Assembly (NCBI RefSeq): GCF_000731315.1
Contig: NZ_HG938353.1
Coordinates: forward strand, 3,286,001-3,350,000
Source: Neorhizobium galegae bv. orientalis str. HAMBI 540
GTDB lineage: Bacteria; Pseudomonadota; Alphaproteobacteria; Rhizobiales; Rhizobiaceae
DNA length: 64,000 nt
Direction of reading: 5' to 3'
Part shown: positions 8,774 through 17,756 of the stretch, piece after piece
Layout of the letters: each line of letters begins with the position of its first letter
Position numbering within the stretch: the stretch's first letter is position 1
Notes under the pieces: model-generated
The model's input: the letters and a program-made list of their open reading frames with translations, nothing else
Told to the model about the DNA's origin: nothing
Database searches by the model: none
Made by a program: the position numbers and the translations under genes

Positions 8774-9931
8774 TCAGGGCGCGAGCGAAGCGGTGGTAAG
8801 GCTGCTGACGCTGCCGAAGCGTGAGGCGATGTTTTCCGGCAGCTTGACCTTCATGTCTTCCTTCATGAACTGCGTGCCGGCCGAGACGACGAGGTCGCCC
8901 TTGGCAACGCCGTCGGCGACACGAACGCCGTTATCGGAGAAATCGGCGACCTTGACGGCACGCGAGCTGACGGTGCCCTTGCCGCGGTCGACGATCCAGA
9001 CGACGGACTGGCCGTCCTTCTTGGAAAGCGCGGCAAGCGGAACGGCATAGGTGGCGACGGCATTGTCTTCGTCCGCCTCGATCGTCGCAGTCATGCCGAG
9101 CAGCACCCGTGTATCCGCAGGCAGACTGACGCGAACCGCGAAGGTGCGCGATTGGGCATCGGCACTGCCGGCCACTTCGCGGACCTTGCCGTCGAGCACG
9201 AGATCGGTGGCCGACCAGAAACGGGCCTTCACCGTCTTGCCCGGCTTGAACTGAGCGACGTCCATTTCCGGAACGGCGATCTGCACTTCCTTGCTGCCCT
9301 CGACCGCGACGGAGAGGACCGGGGTGCCGGACGCAACCACCTGGCCGATATCGGCGCTGACCGCTGTGACGATGCCGTTCTGGTCTGACTTCAATTCCGT
9401 ATAGGCAACCTGGTTACGGGCTTGGTCGAGTGCTGACTGGGCCGATTCCTTTTGCGAAACGGCCTGGTCATTGGCCAGCTGCGCCTGTTCGAGCTGCGAT
9501 TGGGAGGAAATGCTCTTTTCGGCAAGCGTCTCGACCCGCCGGCGGGCGAGGCCGGAGATTTCCACCTGCTTCTGAGCGGAGGCGAGATCGGCCTCTGCGC
9601 GGCGCACCGCAAGCTGGTAATCGACGGCGTCAAGCTTTGCGAGCACGTCGCCGGGGCGAACGCGCTGACCGACATCGACGAGCCGCTCGGTGATCTTGCC
9701 GGCGACGCGGAAGCCGAGGTTCATTTCGGTGCGCGCCTTGACTGAGCCGGAATATTGAAGCCTGCGGCCGTGATCGGCAGCGGCAACCTCGGTCACTTTG
9801 ACCGGACGGACGATTTCCGGGGCTTCGACTTTCTTCTCTTGCGAGCAGGCCGTCAGCGCGCCGAACGCGGTCGCGACTAAAAGGCCTTTGACGAGAAACG
9901 AGACATTACGTCTGGTCTTTACGAAAAACAT
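8774..9931 (-). CDS. RND efflux periplasmic adaptor lipoprotein (membrane fusion protein)
   Basis: Periplasmic adaptor linking the RND pump to an outer-membrane channel, 385 residues. The N-terminus is a lipoprotein signal with lipobox LTAC (Cys29), so the mature protein is probably lipid-anchored. Then come the first barrel/lipoyl half (SGSVKARTEMNLGFRVAGKI), a coiled-coil hairpin of about 70 residues (LASAQKQVEISGLARRRVETLAEKS onward), and the second lipoyl half. Start ATG at 9931 with AGGAG upstream. Cotranscribed with the pump gene. Confidence 0.93.
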   Translation of the reverse strand: MFFVKTRRNVSFLVKGLLVATAFGALTACSQEKKVEAPEIVRPVKVTEVAAADHGRRLQYSGSVKARTEMNLGFRVAGKITERLVDVGQRVRPGDVLAKLDAVDYQLAVRRAEADLASAQKQVEISGLARRRVETLAEKSISSQSQLEQAQLANDQAVSQKESAQSALDQARNQVAYTELKSDQNGIVTAVSADIGQVVASGTPVLSVAVEGSKEVQIAVPEMDVAQFKPGKTVKARFWSATDLVLDGKVREVAGSADAQSRTFAVRVSLPADTRVLLGMTATIEADEDNAVATYAVPLAALSKKDGQSVVWIVDRGKGTVSSRAVKVADFSDNGVRVADGVAKGDLVVSAGTQFMKEDMKVKLPENIASRFGSVSSLTTASLAP

Positions 9932-10002
9932 GGTTCCGCACTCCTGGTGGCGGGTTTTCGATCAAGACGCCCCCTTGGCGCCCCGGAACTATTTCAGGCG
10001 AA

Positions 10003-10605
10003 TTATCTGAGGGCCCTGAGGCCGAATTCCACGAGGTCCTCGGGCTTGCCGATCCGGCTCTCCAGAAGGCAATCCGCGATGAGCTGCGGATGACAAAGGA
10101 TGACCATGGACGACATGAAGCATTCGGATGCGAGCTGGTGATCCTGTTCGCGGAACTCACCGGCTTCGATGCCATCTTTGATGAGACCCGCAATGACGAC
10201 ACGGATGCGTTCGAGATGCTGTTCGATGACTGGCCATTGCTGCTCGATGGCGATCACCACCATCTCATGCACCTTCTTTTCGTCGAGCATGGTCTCGAGC
10301 GTGAAGCGGTGCTGCTGCAGGACGTGATTGCGCAGCCGTTCCGTGGCGCTCACCGGCCGCTTTGCATTGGCGAGTGCCGCCTGATAGCTGCCGTCCAGCA
10401 TACGGCTTGCCAAGGCCTGATGGATATCCGCCTTGGACGAGAAAAAGCGGTAGATATTGGCGGGCGACATACCGAGATCGCGCGCGATATCCGCCACATT
10501 CGTCTTGGTGTAGCCGTAATGCTTGAACAGCCGCTCCGCCGCGTCGAGAATACGGCCGACATTGTCTTGGCGCGACGTGTCCAGGGTATTTTCGTTGGTA
10601 TCCAT
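10003..10605 (-). CDS. TetR-family transcriptional regulator
   Basis: Repressor-type regulator, 200 residues. The TetR HTH spans about residues 15-65 ([27 protein letters not shown], then [16 protein letters not shown]), followed by a helical ligand domain. It lies 71 bp upstream of the efflux adaptor gene in the same orientation, so it probably controls the pump and itself. An imperfect inverted repeat immediately upstream (10622-10660) is a candidate operator. The ligand is unknown. Confidence 0.92.
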   Translation of the reverse strand: MDTNENTLDTSRQDNVGRILDAAERLFKHYGYTKTNVADIARDLGMSPANIYRFFSSKADIHQALASRMLDGSYQAALANAKRPVSATERLRNHVLQQHRFTLETMLDEKKVHEMVVIAIEQQWPVIEQHLERIRVVIAGLIKDGIEAGEFREQDHQLASECFMSSMVILCHPQLIADCLLESRIGKPEDLVEFGLRALR

Positions 10606-10621
10606 ACGCTGATGGCTTTCG

Positions 10622-10660
10622 TTTTACGTGTGACGATTTTCATCTTTCGTCAGTCGTAAA
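10622..10660. promoter_or_regulatory. Imperfect inverted repeat upstream of TetR gene, candidate operator
   Basis: Arms TTTTACGTGTGACG (from 10622) and CGTCAGTCGTAAA (from 10648) match except at two central positions and are separated by 12 bp. The element ends 16 bp before the TetR start, where a self-regulating TetR would bind. Functional assignment is inference. Confidence 0.45.
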
Positions 10661-10877
10661 CGGAAACTCATCATCCGTCAACCCTTGACACACCACCGCC
10701 CCATTGGTCGCACGTTAAAATTTGCAAAAACCGGGAACCAAAATAGGATTTAGGCATTAAGTCGCGTTAGACCACGAGCCTCGTGGACCAGAGACGAGCG
10801 ATGGGCGTGCCGCAGAGTTAGGAAGTATCGTTGTTATATCACGCCAGGGCACAAACTTCATGGGACGGGGGAAATTG

Positions 10878-12821
10878 ATGAGCGTTCCGCAAAGCTATGA
10901 CGTGTCGTTGCTTGATGACGAACGCTATCGTCTACTCGTCGATTCCATCACCGATTACGCGATTTACATGCTTGACCCGGAGGGTAAGATCGCCAGCTGG
11001 AATCCCGGCGCCCAACGCTTCAAGGGATACGAGGCCTGGGAAATCCTAGGCGAGCATTTTTCCCGCTTCTATACGCCTGAAGACCGATTGGCGCGAGCGC
11101 CCGAACATGCGTTGCGGATGGCTGCCACCGAAGGCCGCTTCGAAAGGGAAGGATGGCGCGTCCGCAAGGACGGCAGCCGCTTCTGGGCCCACGTCATCAT
11201 CGACCCGATCTGGAGTCGGTCCGGCGAACTTCTCGGCTTCGCAAAAGTGACCCGCGATCTGACAGAACGGAAACGCGCTGAAGCGGAACTCCGATTGAGC
11301 GAGGAGAAATTTCAGATTCTCGTCCAGGGTGTTACGGACTATGCTCTCTACATGCTCGACCCGGATGGCCGCGTCAGCAACTGGAACTCCGGTGCCGCGC
11401 GCATCAAGGGCTACACGGCGGATGAGATCGTCGGCAAGCATTTTTCGCAGTTCTATACCCCGGAGGACCGCGAACGCGGCGAGCCGAACCGAAGCCTGGA
11501 GACTGCACGGCGCGAGGGACGATTCGAGAGGGAAGCCTGGCGGCAGCGCAAGGATGGAACACGTTTCTGGGCACATGTGATCATCGACGCGATCCGCAAC
11601 GAAGACGGCACACTCATCGGTTTCGCCAAGATCACGCGCGACATCACCGAAAAAGTCGAGGCGCAAAAGGCTCTTACCCAGGCACGCGAAGAACTTTTCC
11701 AATCCCAGAAGATGGAAGCGATCGGCCAGTTGACCGGTGGCGTCGCCCACGACTTCAACAATCTGCTGATGGCCGTGCTGGGAAGCCTGGAAATTCTGAA
11801 AAAACGCCTGCCCGACGATCCAGCGCTGACGCCGCTGCTGGACAATGCCATTCAGGGCGCCGAACGGGGTGCTGCGCTGACCCAGCGCATGCTCGCATTT
11901 TCCCGGCGCCAGGAATTGAACATGCAAGCCATCAACGTGCCGGCACTCGTAAGCGGCATGATGGATTTCGTTCAGCGCTCGCTCAGTGCCTCCGCATCCG
12001 TCGAAACCCGGTTTGCCAAAAACCTGCCGCATGTCACGAGCGACCCGGTTCAACTCGAAACCGCGGTTCTGAACCTCGTCGTCAACGCCCGAGACGCGAT
12101 GGCGGGGGGCGGCACGATCGTCATCAGCGCCGAGGAATATTTCGCGGACAAGAATGTCGAGAGGCTGAAACCTGGCCGTTACGTGCGGCTGGCGGTCGCC
12201 GACAGCGGCGAAGGCATGGACGAGGAAACCCTCATCCGCGCAACCACACCTTTCTTCACCACCAAAGGTGTCGGCAAGGGGACGGGACTCGGACTTTCCA
12301 TGGTGCAGGGCCTGACCGAACAGTCGGGCGGCAAACTCGATATCCAAAGCCAAAAGGGCAAGGGCACGACGGTTTCGCTCTATCTGCCTGCGGCAGATGC
12401 AAACGATTGTCCGCAGTCTTCGGAGCAGACCATGCCTTCCCCCGCCGCAACTCCCATAGGACGCCTGACGATTCTCGCCGTCGATGACGATGCGCTGGTC
12501 CTGATGAACACGACTCTGATGCTGGAAGATCTCGGCCACACCGTGATCGAGGCTTATAGCGGCACCGATGCCCTGAAGGAGCTGAGAAGCGGCGCCCATG
12601 ACATCGATCTTGTCATCACCGATCATTCGATGCCGCGCATGACCGGCTCGGAACTGGCCGCCGTCATCCGCGAAGAAAGGCCAGGCCTTCCGGTGGTGCT
12701 GGCAACCGGCTACGCCGAGCTGCCGACCGGCGGCGACAACCGCCTGCCGCGACTGCCGAAACCCTTCTCGCAGAACCAGCTTGAGGAGATCATCGCCACG
12801 GTTCTCGCCGGCGGGCGCTGA
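10878..12821 (+). CDS. Hybrid sensor histidine kinase (PAS-PAS-HisKA-HATPase-REC)
   Basis: Soluble hybrid kinase, 647 residues, no membrane segment. Two closely related PAS domains come first (about 16-130 and 140-260; compare AIYMLDPEGKIASWNPGA with ALYMLDPDGRVSNWNSGA), suggesting internal duplication. The HisKA box is GGVAHDFNNLL with phospho-acceptor His291; HATPase motifs are NLVVNARDAM, DSGEGMDEE and GVGKGTGLGLSM. A receiver domain ends the protein, with Asp582 in VITDHSMP and the Lys of PKPF. I prefer the ATG at 10878 (GGGGGA seven bases upstream) over the in-frame ATG at 10860. PAS sensing of light, redox or a cofactor cannot be told apart. Any phosphotransfer partner is outside this gene. 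Confidence 0.9.
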   Translation: MSVPQSYDVSLLDDERYRLLVDSITDYAIYMLDPEGKIASWNPGAQRFKGYEAWEILGEHFSRFYTPEDRLARAPEHALRMAATEGRFEREGWRVRKDGSRFWAHVIIDPIWSRSGELLGFAKVTRDLTERKRAEAELRLSEEKFQILVQGVTDYALYMLDPDGRVSNWNSGAARIKGYTADEIVGKHFSQFYTPEDRERGEPNRSLETARREGRFEREAWRQRKDGTRFWAHVIIDAIRNEDGTLIGFAKITRDITEKVEAQKALTQAREELFQSQKMEAIGQLTGGVAHDFNNLLMAVLGSLEILKKRLPDDPALTPLLDNAIQGAERGAALTQRMLAFSRRQELNMQAINVPALVSGMMDFVQRSLSASASVETRFAKNLPHVTSDPVQLETAVLNLVVNARDAMAGGGTIVISAEEYFADKNVERLKPGRYVRLAVADSGEGMDEETLIRATTPFFTTKGVGKGTGLGLSMVQGLTEQSGGKLDIQSQKGKGTTVSLYLPAADANDCPQSSEQTMPSPAATPIGRLTILAVDDDALVLMNTTLMLEDLGHTVIEAYSGTDALKELRSGAHDIDLVITDHSMPRMTGSELAAVIREERPGLPVVLATGYAELPTGGDNRLPRLPKPFSQNQLEEIIATVLAGGR

Positions 12822-12873
12822 ACCAATCGCCCTCGCCGCGCGTTGTCGTGCCGTGTCAGAACGGAGTACGACA

Positions 12874-13149
12874 ATGGTCTTCAAGCATCAGCATTTTCAC
12901 GAGACGTCCGCTGAGGTCGAGGCGGAGTTTCCACCCGGCGCGACGCTCGAAGGAGCGGTTTCCGATGCCCTGGCTTCTGCCGGCGGCGTCGATGCAAGCG
13001 ACGTCGCCGTCATCGCCCGCAGTTCCGAGGTGACGCTAATCGGGACGGTCCAGTTGGAAAGCGAGATTGCGCGGGCCGAGGAAGTGGCCCTGAACGTAGC
13101 CGGAGTGACCACCGTGCGCAATGAGCTCCGTTTCAACCGGCCGATGTAA
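12874..13149 (+). CDS. BON-domain protein
   Basis: Small protein of 91 residues with a single BON domain (about 30-88), ending in VALNVAGVTTVRNELRF, the typical BON repeat end. No signal peptide is evident. The ATG at 12874 follows GGAG by seven bases; the open frame upstream overlaps the histidine kinase and is not used. BON domains are associated with envelope or osmotic stress proteins. A degenerate EcfG-like site (TGAAC-N17-CGTT, 12819-12844) overlaps the kinase stop codon. A terminator follows at 13171. Confidence 0.8.
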   Translation: MVFKHQHFHETSAEVEAEFPPGATLEGAVSDALASAGGVDASDVAVIARSSEVTLIGTVQLESEIARAEEVALNVAGVTTVRNELRFNRPM

Positions 13150-13170
13150 CCTCCGATAAATGGGACCGGA

Positions 13171-13205
13171 AAGGCCCGGGCGCCGAACGGCCGGGCCTTC
13201 CTTTT
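13171..13205 (+). terminator. Rho-independent terminator after the BON gene
   Basis: Perfect 9-bp stem AAGGCCCGG (13171-13179) and CCGGGCCTT (13191-13199) with an 11-base loop, followed by CCTTTTG. It separates the rightward BON gene from the convergent gcd gene and may serve both. Confidence 0.8.
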
Positions 13206-13213
13206 GACTCCCT

Positions 13214-15556
13214 CTATCGCGGTAGGGCGTAGGCGATCACGTAGTCGCCCGGCTTGGTGCCGACCGAACCGTGTCCGCCGGCCACCATCACCACGAACTG
13301 GCGCCCGTCATCGACCGCATAGGTCATCGGCGTCGCCTGGCCGCCAGCCGGCAGCCGCGCCTTCCAGAGCTCGTGACCGTTGGTGAGGTTGTAGGCGCGC
13401 AGATAGTTGTCGACCGCAGCGCCGAGGAACGCCACGCCACCCTTGGTGATCATTGGTCCGCCGATGCCGGGCACCCCGACCTTGAAGGGCAGTGGCAATG
13501 GCGTCATGTCATAGACCGTGCCGTTGCGGTGCTTGTAGGCGATCTGGCCGGTCCGCAGGTCGACGCCCGAGACGTAACCCCAGGGCGGTGCCTGGCAGGG
13601 GATCTGCAGCGGCCCGAGGAACGGACCCATGTAAACGCCGTAAGGTGCGCCGTCATTGCGGTTGAGGCCCTGTTCGCTGCCCTTCTGATCCTGTGCCTTC
13701 GGCGGGATGTCCGCACGCGGCACCAGCCTCGAGGTGAAGGCGAGATAGGTCGGCATGCCGAACATAACCTGCCGTTCCGGATCGACCGCGACGCTGCCCC
13801 AGTTGAACGTGCCGAAATTGCCCGGATAGATGATCGAGCCCTTCAGCGACGGCGGCGTGTAGCGGCCGAGATAATTGTACTGATGATACCAGATGCGGCA
13901 GACCATCTGGTCGAACATGGTGACGCCCCACATGTCCTGTTCTTCGAGCGGTCTCGGCTTGAAGGACAGAGCTGAGGTGGGTTGCGTCGGCGCGGTACGA
14001 TCTTCCGGGATCGCACCTCCCGGTGCCGGTTCCTCGGTGACCGGGATGATCGGCTCGCCGCTGCGGCGGTCGAGCACGTAGATGTCGCCCTGCTTGGTCG
14101 GACCGACCAGAGCCGGCACGACCGTATTGTCCGGCCTGGAGATGTTGAGGAGGACCGGCTGGGCAGGCACGTCCATGTCCCAGAGATCGTGATGCACCGT
14201 CTGGCGCACCCAGCGGTCGACACCGGTATTGAGATCGAGCGCGACGATCGACGAGGAATATTTTTCCACGCTCTCGCTGCGGCCCATGCCGAGCTGGTCC
14301 GGCACCTGGTTGCCGAGCGGGACATAGACGAGCCCCAGCTCCTCGTCGATGCTGAACACCGACCAGCTATTGGGCGAATTGGTCGTGTAGGTCTGACCCG
14401 GCGGCAGCGGCTGGGTCTGACTCGGATTGCCCGAATCCCAGTTCCAGATCAGCTGTCCCGTATTGACGTCGAAGGCGCGGATGACGCCGGATTGCGACTG
14501 GGTGGAATAGTTGTCGTTGACCGCCCCACCGATGATGATCTTGTTGCCGGCGATTGCCGGCGGAGAGGTCGAATAATAGTAGCCGGCTGGATTGTACCGC
14601 ATACCGCTGGTGAGCTGCAGCGTTCCGTTGTCGGCAAAGGAGGTGCAGACCTGGCCGTTCGCCGCATCGAGGGCGATCAGCCGCGCATCCGAGGTCGGCA
14701 GATAGACCCGTTCCGCACACGGGCTGCCGGCTGCCGCGGCGGCATCCTTATAATAACTGACGCCGCGGCAGGTCTGGTGCTGCCGGTCCGGGTTCATGCC
14801 GGAATTAGGGTCGTATTTCCACTTCTCCTTGCCAGTCGTCGCATCGAGCGCGATCGCAAGATTGTGCGGCGTGCAGAGATAGAGCGAATTGCCGACTTTG
14901 AGCGGCGTCACCTGATAGGTGGTCTCGCCCACGTCGTCCGGCCGTTTCACGTCCCCGGTCTGGTAGCGCCAGGCTTCCGTGAGCTTGGCGACGTTATCGA
15001 CCTTGATCTGGTCGAGCGGCGAATAACGCTGGCCATAGGGTGTCCGTCCGTACTGATGCCATTCGCCGGGCGGCACGTTGCCGCCCATCGGCGGAGCGGC
15101 AGCGACCGACTGTTGCGGCAGCTCGCCGCTCCGGTCGAGCGGATCGAGGAACATCGAAACTATGGCGACGACGATCGCGATCATCAGCGAAATACCAAGC
15201 GGCAGTGCACTGGCGCCGTAGCGCATGCCGGTCGGGCTCGAAAAGCCGAGCGGGGTGCGGACCCAGGGTGTCAAGAGCCAGAGACCGAGTAGGATGATCA
15301 GTCCACCGCGCGGGCCGAGCTGCCACCAGTCGAGCCCGACCTCCCAGATCGCCCAGGCAAGCGAAGCCAGCACGATAACTGCATAGACCCTGAGCGCCAT
15401 GGCATTCCGGAGGAAAAGCAGGATGGCGGTCACCACGAAGCCGAGACCGCAGATAATGTAATAGGCGCTGCCTCCGAGCAGTACCAGTTGTCCGCCGCCG
15501 ACGGCCAACGCCAAACCGATAAAAATAAAAACGATCGCGGTAATCCTGATGGCCAT
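13214..15556 (-). CDS. gcd: Membrane-bound PQQ-dependent glucose dehydrogenase
   Basis: Quinoprotein that oxidises glucose to gluconolactone on the periplasmic face and passes electrons to ubiquinone; 780 residues, the normal Gcd length. The N-terminus holds about five membrane helices (AIVFIFIGLALAVGGGQLVLL onward), then a periplasmic PQQ propeller starting near WHQYGRTPYGQRYSPLDQI and ending in the Gcd-typical GGQATPMTY and GGHGSVGTKPGDYVIAYALP. The frame opens at 15817, but the first 87 codons overlap udgX on the other strand; ATG 15556 has AGGA at good spacing. An EcfG-type promoter lies 64 bp upstream. PQQ synthesis genes are not in the window. Confidence 0.93.
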   Translation of the reverse strand: MAIRITAIVFIFIGLALAVGGGQLVLLGGSAYYIICGLGFVVTAILLFLRNAMALRVYAVIVLASLAWAIWEVGLDWWQLGPRGGLIILLGLWLLTPWVRTPLGFSSPTGMRYGASALPLGISLMIAIVVAIVSMFLDPLDRSGELPQQSVAAAPPMGGNVPPGEWHQYGRTPYGQRYSPLDQIKVDNVAKLTEAWRYQTGDVKRPDDVGETTYQVTPLKVGNSLYLCTPHNLAIALDATTGKEKWKYDPNSGMNPDRQHQTCRGVSYYKDAAAAAGSPCAERVYLPTSDARLIALDAANGQVCTSFADNGTLQLTSGMRYNPAGYYYSTSPPAIAGNKIIIGGAVNDNYSTQSQSGVIRAFDVNTGQLIWNWDSGNPSQTQPLPPGQTYTTNSPNSWSVFSIDEELGLVYVPLGNQVPDQLGMGRSESVEKYSSSIVALDLNTGVDRWVRQTVHHDLWDMDVPAQPVLLNISRPDNTVVPALVGPTKQGDIYVLDRRSGEPIIPVTEEPAPGGAIPEDRTAPTQPTSALSFKPRPLEEQDMWGVTMFDQMVCRIWYHQYNYLGRYTPPSLKGSIIYPGNFGTFNWGSVAVDPERQVMFGMPTYLAFTSRLVPRADIPPKAQDQKGSEQGLNRNDGAPYGVYMGPFLGPLQIPCQAPPWGYVSGVDLRTGQIAYKHRNGTVYDMTPLPLPFKVGVPGIGGPMITKGGVAFLGAAVDNYLRAYNLTNGHELWKARLPAGGQATPMTYAVDDGRQFVVMVAGGHGSVGTKPGDYVIAYALPR

Positions 15557-15619
15557 GTTCAAAATCCTGCCAAACTTGAAATCTCGAGCGAAAAACGTTG
15601 CCAAACCAGACGAGCCTTC

Positions 15620-15644
15620 AACCCAACCTTTGTGCAAAAGTTCC
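15620..15644 (-). promoter_or_regulatory. EcfG-type promoter for gcd
   Basis: GGAAC (15644-15640), 16-base spacer, GGTT (15623-15620), reading leftward toward gcd. It shares the gap with the udgX promoter. Confidence 0.6.
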
Positions 15645-15673
15645 AACCCATATTCCCGCCATGCAAATTTAAA

Positions 15674-15699
15674 GGAACAGTCACACGGGCGAGCCGGTT
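15674..15699 (+). promoter_or_regulatory. EcfG-type promoter for udgX
   Basis: GGAAC (15674-15678), 17-base spacer, GGTT (15696-15699); the udgX ATG is 27 bases further on, leaving room for its AAGGAG site. Confidence 0.65.
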
Positions 15700-15725
15700 C
15701 TAAACCGTCTACAAGGAGTTCGAAC

Positions 15726-16361
15726 ATGCTGACATCGCGCAAAGGCCCAGCCTTCGAGACATCGGGCGCGGACGGCGAAAAACTACCGGACATCGAGCAG
15801 GATGCGGAAAGCTGCACCCGTTGCGACCTCTATAGGAACGCCACCCATCTCGTGTTCGGAGAGGGGCCGCCCAAAGCGAAGGTGCTCTTCGTCGGCGAGC
15901 AGCCGGGAGACAAGGAGGATCAGGCGGGCAAGCCGTTCGTCGGGCCGGCAGGAAAGCTCCTCGATCGCTGTCTAGAGGAAGCCGGCGTCGAACGCGATAT
16001 CTGCTACGTCACCAATGCGGTGAAGCATTTCAAGTTCACCCCACGCGGCAAGCGCCGCATCCATGCCAAACCCAATGCGGGCGAGGTCCAGGCCTGCGCC
16101 TGGTGGCTAGCAGCGGAGCTGCGCTTGATCAAACCGAAACTCGCCGTAGCGCTCGGCGCGACGGCGCTTTATGCCTTGCTGGGAAGGCAGGCGAAAGTGA
16201 CCCGTGATCGCGGCACGATGTTGAGATCGCCGGACGGCCTGCCGGTACTGGTGACCATCCACCCTTCGGCGCTGCTGAGGACGATGGATCAGCCGGACGC
16301 GGAGCTCAACCGGGCCCGCTTCGTCGATGATCTGAAAAAGATTGCAGAATTTCTGGAGTGA
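15726..16361 (+). CDS. udgX: UdgX-type uracil-DNA glycosylase
   Basis: DNA repair enzyme of the family 4/UdgX branch of uracil-DNA glycosylases, 211 residues. Motif A is GEQPGDKED (57-65), motif B is HPSALLR (from 179), and four cysteines (30, 33, 93, 124) are placed as in the 4Fe-4S cluster of this group. The loop KRRIHAKP (109-116) contains KRRIH with His113; in characterised UdgX this His forms a covalent link to the sugar after uracil removal. Start ATG 15726 follows AAGGAG; the longer open frame upstream is antisense to gcd. Preceded by an EcfG-type promoter and followed by a GST gene with a 2-base gap, so probably an operon. Confidence 0.9.
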   Translation: MLTSRKGPAFETSGADGEKLPDIEQDAESCTRCDLYRNATHLVFGEGPPKAKVLFVGEQPGDKEDQAGKPFVGPAGKLLDRCLEEAGVERDICYVTNAVKHFKFTPRGKRRIHAKPNAGEVQACAWWLAAELRLIKPKLAVALGATALYALLGRQAKVTRDRGTMLRSPDGLPVLVTIHPSALLRTMDQPDAELNRARFVDDLKKIAEFLE

Positions 16362-16363
16362 AG

Positions 16364-17089
16364 ATGACCTACGAACTTTATTACTGGGACGGCCTTCAGG
16401 GCCGCGGCGAATTCGTACGGCTGGCGCTGGAAGAGGCTGGAGCCGACTATGTGGACGTAGCCCGCGGCGAACGCGGTACTGCGAAAATGATGAACTATAT
16501 GCACGGCAAGCATGGTTACGACATGCCGTTCGCACCGCCCTTTCTCAAGGATGGCGACCTGATCGTCTCCCATGTCGCCAACATCCTCAATTACCTCGGG
16601 CCGAAGCTGGATCTGGTGCCGAAAGACGAGAAATCCCGCCTCTTCGCCCACGGCCTCCAGCTGACGATCACCGATTTCCTCGCGGAAGTGCACGATACGC
16701 ACCACCCGATCAGCACCGCCGACTATTATGAGGATCAGAGGCCGGAGGCCAAGGCGCGTTCCAAGGCCTTCCTGAAACACCGGGTGCCGAAATTCATCGG
16801 CTATTTCGACCGCATCATCGCCGCAAACCCTACCAAGAGCGGCTATGCGCTGGGCGACACCCTGACTTACGTCGACCTGTCGCTCTTCCAGCTAGCCAAA
16901 GGTCTCGCCTATGCCTTCCCGCGCGCCATGAAAAATTTCGATAATGATTACCCCCGTGTCGCCAAACTACGCGATGCGGTCGCCGAACGTCCGAATATCG
17001 AGGCCTATCTAAGGTCGAAACGCCGGCTCGCGTTCAATGAGTCGGGCATATTCCGGCATTATCCAGACCTTGATCAGGATCCGGCCTGA
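16364..17089 (+). CDS. Glutathione S-transferase family protein
   Basis: Cytosolic GST-like protein of 241 residues. The N-terminal thioredoxin-fold domain begins YELYYWDGLQGRGEFVRLALEEAG, resembling sigma-type and fungal GSTs, with the catalytic Tyr candidates at the start; the C-terminal helical domain follows from about residue 95. The ATG at 16364 is two bases after the udgX stop and its GGAG lies inside the udgX end, so it is translated from the udgX mRNA and probably shares its stress promoter. The substrate is unknown. Confidence 0.82.
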   Translation: MTYELYYWDGLQGRGEFVRLALEEAGADYVDVARGERGTAKMMNYMHGKHGYDMPFAPPFLKDGDLIVSHVANILNYLGPKLDLVPKDEKSRLFAHGLQLTITDFLAEVHDTHHPISTADYYEDQRPEAKARSKAFLKHRVPKFIGYFDRIIAANPTKSGYALGDTLTYVDLSLFQLAKGLAYAFPRAMKNFDNDYPRVAKLRDAVAERPNIEAYLRSKRRLAFNESGIFRHYPDLDQDPA

Positions 17090-17183
17090 TCTGCTAGATG
17101 AACGCAAAAACCGAGGCGATCGTCACAAGGACATCGCCACCGCGATCAATGTGAACTTCACGGTGACCTCCAAAGAACAAGAA

Positions 17184-17201
17184 GCTGCCGGGTGCGGCAG
17201 C
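17184..17201 (-). terminator. Terminator-like hairpin after the sigma factor gene
   Basis: Leftward reading gives GCTGCC, a 6-base loop, GGCAGC, then TTCTTGTTCTTT. It abuts the sigma factor stop codon at 17202. Confidence 0.6.
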
Positions 17202-17708
17202 TCAGTTGGTTTCTTCTCCCAATTCCTGCAGAATTTGATGCCGCGCTCGGTTTAGACGGCTTTTCACCGTGCCCACCGCGCAATCGCAGATCTCCGCCGT
17301 CGCCTCGTAACTTTCGCCCAGGATCGCGACCAGCGTCAGCACTTCGCGATAATGCGGCGGCAGTTTCTGGAGCGCTCGCTGAACTTCCCGGGCTCTTGCC
17401 GCCATCTCCTGGCTCGCCGCTACCGGCGTATCCCCGGAAATGTTCTCCTCGATCCCCGGCGCCTCGCGGCCAAGCACCTTGGCCCGCGTATAAAAGGTGT
17501 TGCGCATGATAGTGAAAAGCCAGCTTTTCAGCTTGGTGCCCGGCTCGAACTTGTCGAGATTGGCGAGCGCCTTCATCAACGTCTCCTGCACCAGGTCGTC
17601 TGCATCGCTGGGATTGCGGCAGAAAGTACGGGCAAATGCGCGGAGAGCCGGAATAAGCCTCACTATGTCTGCACGTGCAGGATCACCATTCAACTGTGAT
17701 TCAGACAC
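17202..17708 (-). CDS. ECF sigma factor of EcfG (RpoE2/RpoE5) type
   Basis: RNA polymerase sigma factor, 168 residues, region 2 (about 20-85: AFARTFCRNPSDADDLVQET, then LKSWLFTIMRNTFYT) and region 4 (about 108-160: LPPHYREVLTLVAILGESY, then CAVGTVKSRLNRARHQI). This matches the EcfG class of the alphaproteobacterial general stress response. The start is GTG at 17708 with GAGG upstream. A perfect EcfG-type promoter (GGAAC-N17-CGTT) lies 49 bases upstream, so it is probably autoregulated or driven by a paralogue. nepR and phyR are not adjacent, unlike the primary ecfG locus in most genomes, which suggests a second EcfG. Confidence 0.88.
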   Translation of the reverse strand: MSESQLNGDPARADIVRLIPALRAFARTFCRNPSDADDLVQETLMKALANLDKFEPGTKLKSWLFTIMRNTFYTRAKVLGREAPGIEENISGDTPVAASQEMAARAREVQRALQKLPPHYREVLTLVAILGESYEATAEICDCAVGTVKSRLNRARHQILQELGEETN

Positions 17709-17756
17709 CGTTGCCTACCTCTCCGAAGTCTTCATGGCTGTGGAATGACGGGGGCA

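Noticed and set aside
10734..10758. EcfG-type promoter for the hybrid kinase
   Set aside because: GGAAC is present but the -10 is CATT and the gene starts 120 bases further on; not strong enough.
11046..12884. 612-residue ORF antisense to the hybrid kinase
   Set aside because: Composition is His/Arg/Asp-rich with no family motifs; the plus strand encodes recognisable PAS, HisKA, HATPase and receiver domains.
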